Assembly: GCF_000003815.2 (NCBI RefSeq)
Contig: NC_049980.1
Location: forward strand, 948,344-1,012,343
Origin: Branchiostoma floridae
Taxonomy: Eukaryota > Chordata > Leptocardii > Amphioxiformes > Branchiostomatidae
Length of the DNA: 64,000 bases
Direction: 5' to 3'
Part shown: in pieces, positions 20,956-32,198 of the stretch
How the letters are laid out: every line of letters begins with the position of its first letter
Position numbering within the stretch: position 1 is the stretch's first letter
The notes under the pieces: generated by a model
The model's database searches: none
What the model saw: the letters and a program-made list of their open reading frames with translations, nothing else
Told to the model about the DNA's origin: nothing
Made by a program: the position numbers and the translations under genes

Positions 20956-23900
20956 CCGCAAGGGAAAATTCGCAATAATTGTATGCAAAGGGCAAAAATT
21001 TTAATTTGTTGTTATGTGGCAAAGTCGTTACAAGCGGTAGAGTAAAGAACTTCTAACCCATATTTCATAATAAGCATTATAAGGTGCACGTTTGAGGTGA
21101 TGCTTCTTGTAGTAAAATGTATTTTTGTATGTATTATAATGATTACAATATTTGCAAGAGTTCTAGGGTTGACCATAATAGAGCATGTGGTAGAGACATA
21201 GAAAACAGACTTGTGACAAGGGCAGTTATTGAAATTGTCGTAACAAGAAACTAATTCAAATATTAGTGTTGTACATTGGAATGTATCCTTTATATTATTA
21301 GATGATATTAGTATAAATAATAGATACATTATACAAGTTGCATCAAGAGATATGGATGTTGAAGTGGTGATATTCAATTGCAAACACGACGATGAAACTT
21401 TATACCAGTTGATAAGTATTGAAGGGAGAAAGACACTAGAATTTTCTCAATTATGCACATGACCCTGACATCCAAAATTCATTTACTCATACCGATACCT
21501 TTGCCAAATGATATTATCATTTTTGATGGGAGTATAATACGTGTTTCTCATTGAATCTGTAATTAAAGTCCTCATTTGCATGAATTGTCTCAGTTGATCA
21601 TCTTCTCTACCCAAATAGCACCAAAGTATGGACATCTTATCTTAGTAAAAAGGCTGTTGTAGCAGCTTTACATAAATTATGTACATGTGACCCTGACTTT
21701 CATGAGATATGCCTAATAATTTTCACCTTTAGTAAGCTTCGAAGTGCCTAAATTATGGTATTCCCGTCATTTACAACTGTGGAATTACAGTATTCTTTCG
21801 TTAATTATGCAAATGAGTAATTTGTAGCTATGGACATTCCTCTGTTACATACATGATAAGTCCTATCATTGACAGCAGTTCGTTGATGAGCTTTCCTCAT
21901 CAACTATGCAAATAAGCGGATGATTTACATAATTATCATGTGCATCATCACTTAGGATATTTATATACCAAAAAACATTTACGAGATGTCAACACGTTCT
22001 TGAGCTATATTTTTACCGTCTATTCCCCCCCCCCCCCCCCAAAAAAAATGGGACAATGTATGTGTTAGAATGCCAGATTCTATTCCAAGGTCAAAGAAAG
22101 AAGATCTGAAGATCCTTCTTGCCAAAAACTTTATCTTAATTCCATACTAAAAACATGTGAACATTAAGAACATATCATAGCTTCAAGAAAAAAATCGATT
22201 ATCATTTGAAAAAGTGGGAGAATTTCCTTCACGCTCTTCGTGTATTTATATAATTGAGTTATCATTGTAAAATTATTTCTGTTACTATGATTCTATTTAT
22301 ATGTTAACATGATTTTCCTGGTTTTGATAATCGGCAACTTTTTTATCTATTGTTCTTTATATATTTATTGTTTCTTTTCTTGCTTTAGTTTCATTGATTC
22401 TTTTGGATCAAATATCTAATTTCAGTCAGGATCCCGTGATATCCGTGGTTTTTCTTTTTCTTTGTATGTATTCTTTTTTTCTTGTGTTGCACGAAAAAAA
22501 GAAAGAAAAAGAAAAAAAAAACTAGAAAGGCCGACATTTGCTTGGGTGCAAATACAGCATATTTCAGCCATACCAATTCCCACGAAACATTGGACTGTTC
22601 CAAGTCACCCCTGCGCAAAAATGCAATATTTTAACTGTAAGTTATCCCCGAAGGAGAACTAATATTGTGAATTGATTCCAGGTCAAAACAGAGCTTGTCC
22701 AATATGCCCCGGGCCCATATGGAAGAATACAATCTTCCACAGGAGCGCCTATGCATAACTGATTTTTTTTTTAGAATTGCGGCAGCTCCTATTTTTCCGA
22801 GAGTGAAAAAAAACGCATCTTCCATTCAGAAGATTTTCATCATAAAATTACATGACGCCATTCAACAATTTCCACTTCGATAACTGGGTCTAAGTACCGT
22901 CATAATCTCCTTGTGATGTGGGTACATTTATTATTGCAGTGAACTTTTTTTAATCAAGTAGGGCATACGTTTTAATAATTGTCAAGCAGGTGCGGGTACT
23001 GTGTAGTAGGAGTGTTGTTGTTTTTTTTTCAAGCTAAAAATCTTCCTCTTGTTTTGTATGAGCCATTACATAAACGGAGACGTCTCGAATTTTTACTAGA
23101 ATTTTACCACCTTGTCGCTTCAATTCTTTTCTGAAAAATCCCAGGACTAACAAGTTTACTTGATTTGGCTTTATCTATATATTTCATTTTCCTTCGAATT
23201 GTTTGTTAAGTATATGTCCCTTGCATACCACTGTTAAATTGTTTTACTTTGTATACAATCAGCCATCGGACGTAATCTTGTCTGAGTGTGATAATTTCCT
23301 GCTCGTAGCGTGCGAGACCCGGAGGATAGGAGTTTCTACCTTGTTCGGGGGTTTCTTTTCGGAGGTCAGTGGTGATGATACTCTGGTACTGAGAGTGTTT
23401 TATTGGGCTCAAACTCTGGCAGTTTAAAGTTACTTACAATTTGAATGTATAAAGTTTACGTCAAAAAAGAACAACAACAACACTAGAAGTACCTACATTT
23501 GTTCGGGAAAAGATTACATGCATTCTCGCCACTGTCAAAATTACGTATCAAAACTGAACGCAAACTGTCCAATTTTCCCGCGTTTTCTGCCAAGTAACAT
23601 TTTCTAGATTGTCTCAACTAACCCCAAAAGTCAAATCTGCCGAAAATGATTGATAGTGTCATGCGGAATGTTGGTAAATTCATCGACACAGACTTGTATT
23701 CTAACGTTCAATGCACGCGTACCGTCCGCTACCGCTCAAATGACCCTATCTGAACGCCAAATCCTCGCAAACAACAATTTCAAACCGGGCACAGGGTGAC
23801 TTATGGACACTGTAAGGCTGTAATATGCATCTGTTTGTGTATATACGGTATAGCAAGGCCCCGCTTATGAATATTAACTAGCATTCGCCTTTCTCGTCGC

Positions 23901-24762
23901 TGATTGGCTGGCTCTTTAAATTCAATCAACTCTCGCTCTCCCCAGACCGCTGGCACCTGGCACGTGTGGGCTCTGGGGTCACGGGAGTTCACGGGAAAAG
24001 GCCGGAAGAAAACCAATTTCCCCTCAGAAAAGTGCAGAAATTAATAATTTAAAATTGATTTATGCCAAAAATTTTACATGGATCATTTTACCAACTATCT
24101 AATGCCTATCTACACCAAATTTAAGGTCATTCTATTGTAATACAAGGGTACAGGGGGCCAAAATATACCGTTTTGGTCAAAACATGACCTTTAAACTTCA
24201 ATAAAATCATTTTAGAGGAAGATATGGAAAAAAAAGTGAAAAACACACCTGGGTATTGACCCACTCTACCCTTGTGCCAAATTTCAGGTCATTCTGTCCC
24301 GGAACGACGGAGATGATTCGATTTGAAGATTTGACAGGAGAAAGAAAGAAACATTACGAATATAATATATTTCACCATACCATATATGGTATGGCTGAAA
24401 TATACACCATACTCTGTGTTCATTCATTTGTTAAACCTTTCTGACCACTTTGAATTTCATAGCCCTACAACTTTTGATTTGGCCACTGCAAGTACATTTT
24501 ATGGATGACATCCTCCGCAGACTGCAAACATACTGAGATACGAAAAAACAAGTTGGGTTAGAAAAGATAGCTAAATTTTCCAAATAAACACCATAAACGT
24601 TGTAGCATACTAACAAGAATTAGCGTGACAAAACATGCTTCCAAAGCCAATAAATCAATCATTCAGAGACGACTAAGTTTTATTTATTATTAGTTTCTTC
24701 AAGCTTTCTAGTTCTCGTAATTTTTTTTTTTGGGGGGGGGGTAATGTTTTACACGTAAAATG
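20956..24762. other. Intergenic, AT-rich, no gene recognised
   Basis: Contains homopolymer tracts (C run at 22025, T runs), a short relative of a repeat also seen at 2140 (ggCCGACATTTGCTTGGG type) and scattered short frames without codon bias or domain likeness. I see no gene. Confidence 0.5.
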
Positions 24763-24871
24763 TACTATTTGAGGTGCACAATGATTGGCCCGAAAAGTAT
24801 GACGTCACTCCCCCTATAAATAAGAGATGCGCGCAGGAATATATCATTCTTCTGTGTGTTGGCCCTCCGGC
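24763..24871 (+). promoter_or_regulatory. CRE/TATA promoter-like module, copy 1
   Basis: A 109-bp stretch identical to 30171-30279. It has a CCAAT-like ATTGG, a full CRE palindrome TGACGTCA (24800-24807), then TATAAATA (24815-24822), with an expected start about 30 bp later. Downstream, 24970-25070 holds an ATG-started open stretch ending in a consensus donor (ACCAC|GTAAGG). That is what a first exon would look like, but no protein family is recognisable. Confidence 0.5.
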
Positions 24872-25509
24872 TCGTCTGAAGCCAGCAGCGTGCGTCCTTC
24901 ATCGCCCCAGCGCAGAAAACTTGCCGGGAAAAAGGCCACGTCGTTGCCGGAAAAAGGCCAGGAGAATGCCGGCGGGAGACTCGCTACTACACGATACGGT
25001 GCCGCAGCTCAAGCTCGTGACGGCAGCTCGTACTCTCCCGGGTATTGTATCAGAGGTACACGGTACCACGTAAGGTTTGGTTGTACACATGAAAGTTTTA
25101 TCTGAGCCCGGTCTGGACATTTACTTGCTCGTTTTGTGGTATGGTGTTGTGTTGAGACATGTTTGATATCTGTAGTCTAGGCCTGTTGCAGGGCTTGCAG
25201 AGTCATGCTTCTGCCGTACGGAAGGACTTCACGTTTTTGCAAATTTTTTCCGGTTGACTGTCACATAGTTTCATTTTCACGTTTTGTCTGTTGCCTGTTT
25301 GCTGAGTGTTTTGTGAACGCTTTGTAAACGTTGTATGTAGGTCCGACGGGAGAGAGCTACCTTTAATATTTAGAATGTTTCTTTTCAGTTTTAGTATATA
25401 CGCTCGCATCCTCTGTCGAATTTTGCTGTGGCCACCTTTTGACGACGCTGATTAGTGGTGCTGTTTAGGAGTTTGCTATTTGTGTGTTTTTCTCGTTTTG
25501 TGAAAGTGT

Positions 25510-26050
25510 TAACAGGATGCTAGAGCTGTCGCTGTCGAGGAGATGCAACATGGCTACCCTCTGAGTCACTAGGTGGGATAATAGAATCCGTTGCCATCCT
25601 CTACCTTGGAAGGCAAGGGAGGCTTTTGTCTGTTTTTGAGGAGAGTTACAGACCGAGATATTCACCATTTTCTTGTCATTTTCTGATTTTTGTGTATATT
25701 CTAGTGATACGCAGACACGTGGTTTGAAACCCCGGACAAAGAGGCAAGATGGATACTCTCACAGTATCGCCGTGACTGAAATCACAATCTGCATCCATCC
25801 TCTACCAGGGAATTCTACGAACGCCTCCCTACAGTGTGGAGGTCCTTTACAGATCTAGAGCTTCGCCATTTTCTTGTCATTTTCTTTAAATCTTTATATT
25901 TATTTCGTATGTATGGTTTTATGCAGGATTTTAGGATAGCACTGTCATGGCATCGGGACTCACTATGGCTACCATTTTCGGAGTTCTTTTCAGGAATTAA
26001 AACCCGCCGCCATCCTCCTCGTGGGCGATGTAGTAATGCAGACTGCCAGC
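25510..26050 (+). repeat. Three degenerate ~200-bp modules
   Basis: Each module runs 'atggctacc' or similar, 'gactcac/gagtcac', 'ccatcctc(t/c)', then in two cases 'ccattttcttgtcattttct'. They begin near 25514, 25745 and 25925. They may be relics of a tandem duplication. Confidence 0.35.
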
Positions 26051-26589
26051 GTTTCTAGAGCGTGGTTTTTGTTACGTACATGTTATTGTTATACGTTTTC
26101 GTTTGTCAAGTTTAACTTTTTGGATTGCGTGGGTGTTGCCCGTACGTAAGGTGATTGTCGTGTGCGTGGCCTATTTTTACCAAGCTTAGCGTTTGGTTGT
26201 TGAGCATGTATGTACGGGGAGTACGCATGGCCTAGGACTGTTCATGTTATCGTGGCTTGCCCACCTTTGAGCGCTAGGCGGGGGGATGTCGAGTGCGTAT
26301 GGTGTGGATATTGTTACGGCTGGATTTTGTGTGTAATTTCGTCAGCGGTATCGATAATTGTGTTTTGTTTTCCGCATAGTTCTCAGGAACCGGGACGTGC
26401 TGGTTCACGCGTGGCGTTCTCCCCCACCCGTAACGACCCTTGTAAGAAGTTTCGGACTTCAGGGATCTTCAGATGCGGCAGGTACGACAAAAGATGTAGC
26501 AGCGAGTGGTGGCGCAAGAACAGCAGCCTGTCAGCCTCTCTTAGGCCCCCTCACCCTCCTCGCCATTCCGGACACTTAAGTGCCACAAG

Positions 26590-27225
26590 GAAAGGACAGC
26601 TCATGAAGACGGTACAGCCCGGGCAGGCACCGGCGAGTGCCGCGGGTAGAGCTCACGAAGATGGTAAGGCCCGGGCAGGCACCGGCGAGTGTCGCGGGTA
26701 GAGCTCACGAACGACGAAGATGGTAAGGCCCGGGCAGGCACCGGCGAGTGTCGCGGGTAGAGCTCACGAACGACGAAGATGGTAAGGCCCGGGCAGGCAC
26801 CGGCGAGTGTCGCGGGTAGAGCTCACGAAGATGGTAAGACCCGGGCAGGCACCGGCGAGTGTCGCGGGTAGAGCTCACGAAGATGGCCATGGTAAGACCC
26901 GGGCAGGCACCGGCGAGTGTCGCGGGTAGGGCTCACGAAGATGGTAAGACCCGGGCAGGCACCGGCGAGTGTCGCGGGTAGAGCTCACGAAGATGGTAAG
27001 ACCCGGGCAGGCACCGGCGAGTGTCGAGGGTAGAGCTCACGAAGATGGTAAGACCCGGGCAGGCACCGGCGAGTGTCGCGGGTAGAGCTCGCGAAGATGG
27101 TAAGACCCGGGCAGGCACCGGCGAGTGTCGCGGGTAGAGCTCGCGAAGATGGTAAGACCCGGGCAGGCACCGGCGAGTGTCGCGGGTAGAGCTCACGAAA
27201 ATTGGAAGGCTCGGGCAGGCACAGA
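26590..27225 (+). repeat. ~52-bp GC-rich minisatellite
   Basis: About 11-12 copies. The unit includes 'cccgggcaggcaccggcgag', 'tgtcgcgggtagagctc' and 'acgaagatggtaaga'. Most spacings are 52 bp, with a few at 58-60 from an inserted GAACGAC. Because 52 is not a multiple of 3, the apparent repeated proteins on either strand are by-products. Every unit carries a good splice-donor-like string (GATGGTAAGA). Confidence 0.9.
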
Positions 27226-27857
27226 GGGGTGCAGCGGGAAGATATTGATCTCAGTTCAGTTCCGTTAATACTCAGAGAAGTGGCACCAGCGTCTTCACAT
27301 TGAACTCAACCAAATTTAACCCCCCCCCCCCCCCCCCTGAGCTTACGAAGATTGAAATACCCCGGCAGGCACAGGGAAGTGCCGCAGAAGAATATGGAGC
27401 TCACGGTGGATGTTTTAGGGAGGAAAACGTACTCGTACTTTGCCGGAAACGTTTTGAAGACCGAAAGCCAGAAATGATATCGACATGAGATCGAGAAGGC
27501 ATTGAATTCACAAAATTGTGTTGTTGTATAAGGACGGTCGCACTAAATAGGTACCAAGGGCAAGGCATATTACACTGGAAGTGCGAATTTTCTAGGCAGT
27601 ACGCAAGACACACATTTCGTAACCACGTGTGGGACAATATTCTTAAGAAGTAAAAAAAAAAAAAACAACGTTACATCAATTCATCGTTAATTGATAACTG
27701 GTTGTGTTATGGATGTATTACACTTCTTTACGTTTGGGACCGCATTGTAAATATGTGCATCAGAGTTGTCTGTACATATGCAAATACTTTTCGTTTTGTG
27801 ACCGCATCTGAACTGTGAGCAGCAACACCTGTCCTGCAGTACAATGTGAACCAGTCA

Positions 27858-27906
27858 GAATTGCCCTGAAGAAGGTGACAGACGGTCACCGAAACGTCGG
27901 TGAGAA
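27858..27906 (+). ncRNA. Hammerhead-ribozyme-like motif A
   Basis: CTGAAGA (27866-27872; position 7 of the core tolerates any base), stem II GGTGAC/GTCACC, then GAAACGTC (27891-27898). Stem I is weak (5 bp with two wobbles). AATAAAG follows. The upstream 'aaccagtcagaattgccct' is shared with the decayed copy at 45490. Confidence 0.45.
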
Positions 27907-30107
27907 TAAAGCATCGGTTGTGTAAAAAGAGTCTCTTTATTCACATTTCGTAACCAGTTTGGCATAACTGAATAAAAGTGTTTTAAAACTGGAGATATGC
28001 GGGTCCAGATGTCTTACTGAGAGATGACTGTGGTGTGATAGATGGCGGTTGGCTGAGGAATGAGTCCACCCTGCTCTGTACTTTATTTTCGTCCCAGCCC
28101 GAGACTTTGCATAATGACGCTACATTTTCAGCGGCAATATTCAGCAAATTGCAGTTCTCGACAAGTGAGCTTGAAGTCGCATGTAAGAAAAGGGGCTCGA
28201 AAAGGAAATGCCGCAAGTGAAAAGTCATCTCGGGTAAATAGTTCAAGAAATCTTTTCCATAGAGGTTACAATGGTTGTGAAAATCTGAGTTTGTTTTCCT
28301 CGGAAGTGTTATACATAGCATAGCATTTGGTAGACTAAGAAATCCAGTGTGGAACCGCAAGGATATCAGTAGATGTTGTGATATCCGTCATTGCCAGGTA
28401 CGTATACTCCCTATCGCCACATATGCTTGTGTGACAGGGACCCTGGAGTGGTCACATGAGCTCCTTCTGTTAGCTTTCGATTTCAGACACCTAGGGGCGT
28501 TTCTCTGTATTGCATTCCAAGATCGTGTACCACAATTGAAGCATCAAAGCTAGACATGGATTAGAACACTCTTTTGGTTGATACAATTTTGGTAATAAGA
28601 CTAAGGTGGTTCAGACTGGTATTAAAGAGACCCCCAGTCACATTAGTCCCATAAGCCTACTACCAGGAGTTTCAAAAAATGATTTTACAAAATTACAAAA
28701 GACACGGGACTGGGTCTCAAGTTTGCGGAAACAGGTGCTAAGGACCATACAACTTGAACAGCCCTGACGTAGAGAGGCGAGGGGCCAGTCTCTGGCCTTA
28801 GCACGTGGGTAGGGCAGGCAAGCAGGTAACACTTTGCTTCTTGGCCCGGGCAGAGCGAGGTATCAAAGATTGTGTCCTTTGATAACAAAGGACACAAACG
28901 AAGCTTTGATAAGCTTGAAAATGTTTTGATCGGTTTGGGGAAATGTTTAGCTCTGTTAAAAGCCCTATATCCCAGGGTACACTGAGAAGTATCTTGCAGA
29001 AGTTAGGGAGAACTGTTCTAGGTCGGAAATCTTGTAAGAAATCGTAGGCTGGATTACCGTAACGTGTTAGTTCGCTATTGTATTAGACGGATTTATCATC
29101 TCTAGTTGAATCACCCGACACAAGTACCCTTACAGACTTTTACACCGGATCCCAACATCGAAGCTGTGATGTGGAACACTATTTTTGTCTTTTGTTTCCA
29201 TCTTGGGCTTACCGCTATCTCTATTGAGGAAAAAAAAATCGTCTTTGAACTGTTGAGAGGTCGTCCGGACTCAGAATATTACTTTTGGGCATTATGCATC
29301 TCCCAGGTCGCGGTGAGCGTTTGGAACAGTTTTGCACTGCACTTGTGCAAGCCTGGTGTCTTTCCATATTGTTGTGTCGGTAAGTCGAGTTCTATTAAGC
29401 AGGAAGAGTGGCAAATATGAGCATCTCCGTCCTCTGAAAGGTTGGGAATCAGCATCGTCAAGCGGATCCTTGAAAGTTGAGGTTGGATAAGGCTCGGGGT
29501 CGTTGGGCATAGAGACAGTCGAGGCTCAAGACAAATCGTCCTGCGATGCGAGGGAAAAATAGTTTTCTTTTACCTCTAACGCGGATAATTCAGACCTAGG
29601 CTTGGCCGTCTCCATATCGATCTTCCTTCAAGTGACCGTAGAGGAACGGTTTTGAGATAACAATTTTGCGATGCTTCCTCCATTTTGTTTGTCGTACAGC
29701 AAAAGATGAGAGTGGGCCATAAATGAGTGTTGGGTTGTTTGAGAGTGGGTACCGTACAAGGGAGAGGCAGCGTGAGAGGTAAGATGAGAAAGGAGTTACA
29801 TGAGAGAAGGGAGTTGAGAGAGGGGAAATGAGAGATGGGGAGTTGAGAGAGAATAATGAGAAAGGGTGTGATGAAAGAGGTAAAGAGGGAGCGGATGACA
29901 AGTGTTCTTCCAAAGGAATGTTACATTAACCAGATAGATCCAGATACGAACGCATTGATCTATACAGACACAGACACGTTGATGCATTACGCTGAAGGGC
30001 GGTTACGTTAGCTAGATATCTATACTAATTATAGATACTGATACAGGTACAAAGTTAAGGGGTTCAAAGGGAAAAGGAAGGGCTCAATAGCCAGAGATGG
30101 CAAAGGC

Positions 30108-30461
30108 GGAAGACGACGATTTCCGCATCACTCATACTGGAGGGCCAATAATTACGCACCTCAAAAAGGATACTATTTGAGGTGCACAATGATTGGCCCG
30201 AAAAGTATGACGTCACTCCCCCTATAAATAAGAGATGCGCGCAGGAATATATCATTCTTCTGTGTGTTGGCCCTCCGGCAAAGTCTGGAGCCTGAAGCGT
30301 CCCACCCACCCGCCCATCGACAAGTTTTCTGCTTTATGTGGAATTAGGCATCTGCTTCAGGATGGTCGCTTTAGCACATAGGTGACTTTAGGCTCCAGAC
30401 GACGATTTCCGCATCACTCATACTGGAGGGCCAATAATTACGCACCTCAAAAAGGATACTG
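30108..30461. repeat. Partial inverted and direct duplications around promoter module copy 2
   Basis: 'gacgacgatttccgcatcactcatactggagggccaataatt' occurs at about 30112-30165 and again at 30399-30455. Its end (GGGCCAATAATTACGCACCTCAA) is an imperfect inverted complement of the start of the module (TTGAGGTGCACAATGATTGGCCC), so the module sits between inverted copies of its own 5' edge. Confidence 0.6.
30171..30279 (+). promoter_or_regulatory. CRE/TATA promoter-like module, copy 2
   Basis: Identical over 109 bp to 24763-24871, with TGACGTCA at 30208-30215 and TATAAATA at 30223-30230. Sequence downstream is unrelated to that after copy 1. A second TGACGTCA lies at about 30503. A consensus donor (GGAG|GTGAGT) occurs near 30692. 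Confidence 0.5.
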
Positions 30462-31567
30462 TTCGTTCTTCGCCATGTTTGAATCTGCCGGTTATCGTAT
30501 TGACGTCACTTTCTACCTTGTTTGCACCGCTGCCATGTCAACGTACGTTACCAAGGCAACACCTTCGACCTGTCGGACGTACAGAGTCCCACGCATGCTC
30601 TTTGCGCTGTGGCAAATTATATCTAGCCAAGGAGCGATTGATACAAGGTCTTGGAGGTGTCTGATATTAAGAAAACGTCATTCGATAGGAGGTGAGTCTA
30701 TTTTTGCATTGTTTTGTTCAATGTAATCGTACAAAACATCGTTGTGGCCCCGACCACTTACTTTGCCCCCCTTTAGTTAATGTTTAGCGCACTGAACGTG
30801 GTTTCAGGAATAGAAAAATACGAGCAATTTCTACGTAATTAGCTACTAACCATGCGTAATACTGGTATTGTATTCGCGTACGCTGCATTAGAATTTACAT
30901 TGATAAAGGTGGGGTCACACATGCGTATAAATTCAAGTCCGTTTGAGGTGCGTAAGAAGCTCTTAGTCACTACCAGGCTCCACAGGTCGAGGGGAAAATA
31001 GCACAAATTGGACAAATATAGATACATAACATGCCAGATGAGTTAGCTGACCGAGAAGTATGGTTAGCGACACAGCTAACTCGTCTGACATGTAACCTGT
31101 TTACGTTTGTCCAATTTCTATTATTTTTCCAACAACCTGTGGGGCCTAGTGGAGGTAAATACTCCCATGCGCGCCTCATACGGACTGAAATATGTGTGAC
31201 CCCACCTTTATGGACGAATGGTGTTCAGTGAACATCCTGCGTATACCACTTGTACGTTTTGTTACATTTCTTCGAAGCCGCGGTTGTATACAGATCTGTT
31301 CAAAGGCAAACTGTATAGCTCCGTGTTATGTAGAATGGCATGTTGAGGTAGAGAGTCGTTTAATAATTAACCGGGCAAACAAAGACTTTGTCACAGGAAA
31401 AGCTCTATGTATAGACTGGACAGTCCGCGGGCTAAGCCATAGATAAATTTGTATACTGACCAAACACAGGCTATAAGGTATAACATTACGGTTCATTTAT
31501 AAGTAAAATTTAGATTCTTCAAACGGTGAAATATAACCTGTCAGGTCTTCACAACCTCTTTTTATTC

Positions 31568-31614
31568 TTCTGCAGACGTTTCGGTGACTGTCTGTCACCT
31601 TCATCGGTGCAAAA
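31568..31614 (-). ncRNA. Hammerhead-ribozyme-like motif B
   Basis: On -: TTTTGCA, CCGATGA (one change from CTGATGA), stem II GGTGAC/GTCACC, GAAACGTC, TGCAGAA. TTTTGCA and TGCAGAA pair over 7 bp with one G-U, giving stem I. Confidence 0.45.
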
Positions 31615-31817
31615 TGAGCAGTAATGAATAGAGACGAAGGGGGGTATAAACTTAGCCATGTTTGGGACCGCATCCTTGCCACTACGTCACAAAGTGGCAA
31701 GGATGATTAACGTATCACGTTCGAGAACATTCCATGTCAAGTAATTACGTCACAATAGGTTTAGTTCGATTTGCACTGTATAGGTCATATCGCACCGAGT
31801 AACGTTAGTATATTTCA

Positions 31818-31860
31818 TTTTGCACTGATGAAGGTGACAGTCACCGAAGCGTCTGCAGAA
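31818..31860 (+). ncRNA. Hammerhead-ribozyme-like motif C
   Basis: TTTTGCA (31818-31824), the exact core CTGATGA (31825-31831), a perfect stem II GGTGAC/GTCACC, GAAGCGTC with the GTC cleavage triplet at 31851-31853, then TGCAGAA pairing with TTTTGCA for stem I. Stem III would be only 2 bp in a monomer. The intact copies read ACGT there, which is self-complementary, so two strands could share a 4-bp stem III. GAAGC instead of GAAAC is a likely weakening change. Confidence 0.5.
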
Positions 31861-32002
31861 GAATAAAAAGAGGTTGTGAAACGAAGAAGACTGTTCGATC
31901 ATACATTTTAGACTGACGTCATAGTTTTACAAGAATGACCAACGCTTGCAACGATGTTTTTTGTAGTTTCTCTCGTTTCACCGACACAACGTGAAGCTAG
32001 CA

Positions 32003-32198
32003 ATGACTTCTGATCGATCATCCCAAGAGCGAGAGAAGTGTAAGATTGTCACGTGGGTCTGGGTCTCCGTGTCGCTGGCAATCTGTTGTCTGGTGGCCCT
32101 TATTGTTCTGGGAGTCGTCATCGTCCAACCAGTGGTAGAGACGGACTCACTGTCGTTCCAGGAGGCCAACTGCACAACCGTGAAAAATTACTTCACCG
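32003..32198 (+). CDS. KCNMB-like exon 1: N terminus and TM1
   Basis: Residues 1-65. Cytoplasmic MTSDRSSQEREK, then one long hydrophobic helix. Donor ACCG|GTATGT, phase 1. Confidence 0.85.

Larger units (their letters stand above)
27320..31540. other. Intergenic region with promoter-like copy 2 and a purine tract
   Basis: Holds a C run at about 27320-27338, motif A, a GA-rich tract at 29780-29890, a SINE-like tail near 29985-30045 and the second CRE/TATA module. No protein-coding gene is recognisable. Confidence 0.5.
31548..31890. mobile_element. Foldback retroelement fragment carrying two opposed hammerhead-like motifs
   Basis: The left block (31548-31614, read on -) and right block (31818-31880, read on +) share AATAAAAAGAGGTTGTGAA, TCTGCAGAAG and the hammerhead-like core, in inverted orientation around a ~200-bp centre. 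Penelope-like retroelements are known to carry hammerhead motifs in their terminal repeats. Whether this is one of them is an inference. Confidence 0.55.

Noticed and set aside
26705-27196. Repetitive protein genes on - strand over the minisatellite
   Set aside because: The 52-bp unit shifts frame each copy; the frames only persist because stop codons are rare in GC-rich repeats.
24763-30279. Long terminal repeats of an LTR retrotransposon
   Set aside because: The two 109-bp copies lack TG..CA ends, a primer-binding site and gag-pol between them, and the surrounding flanks are unrelated.
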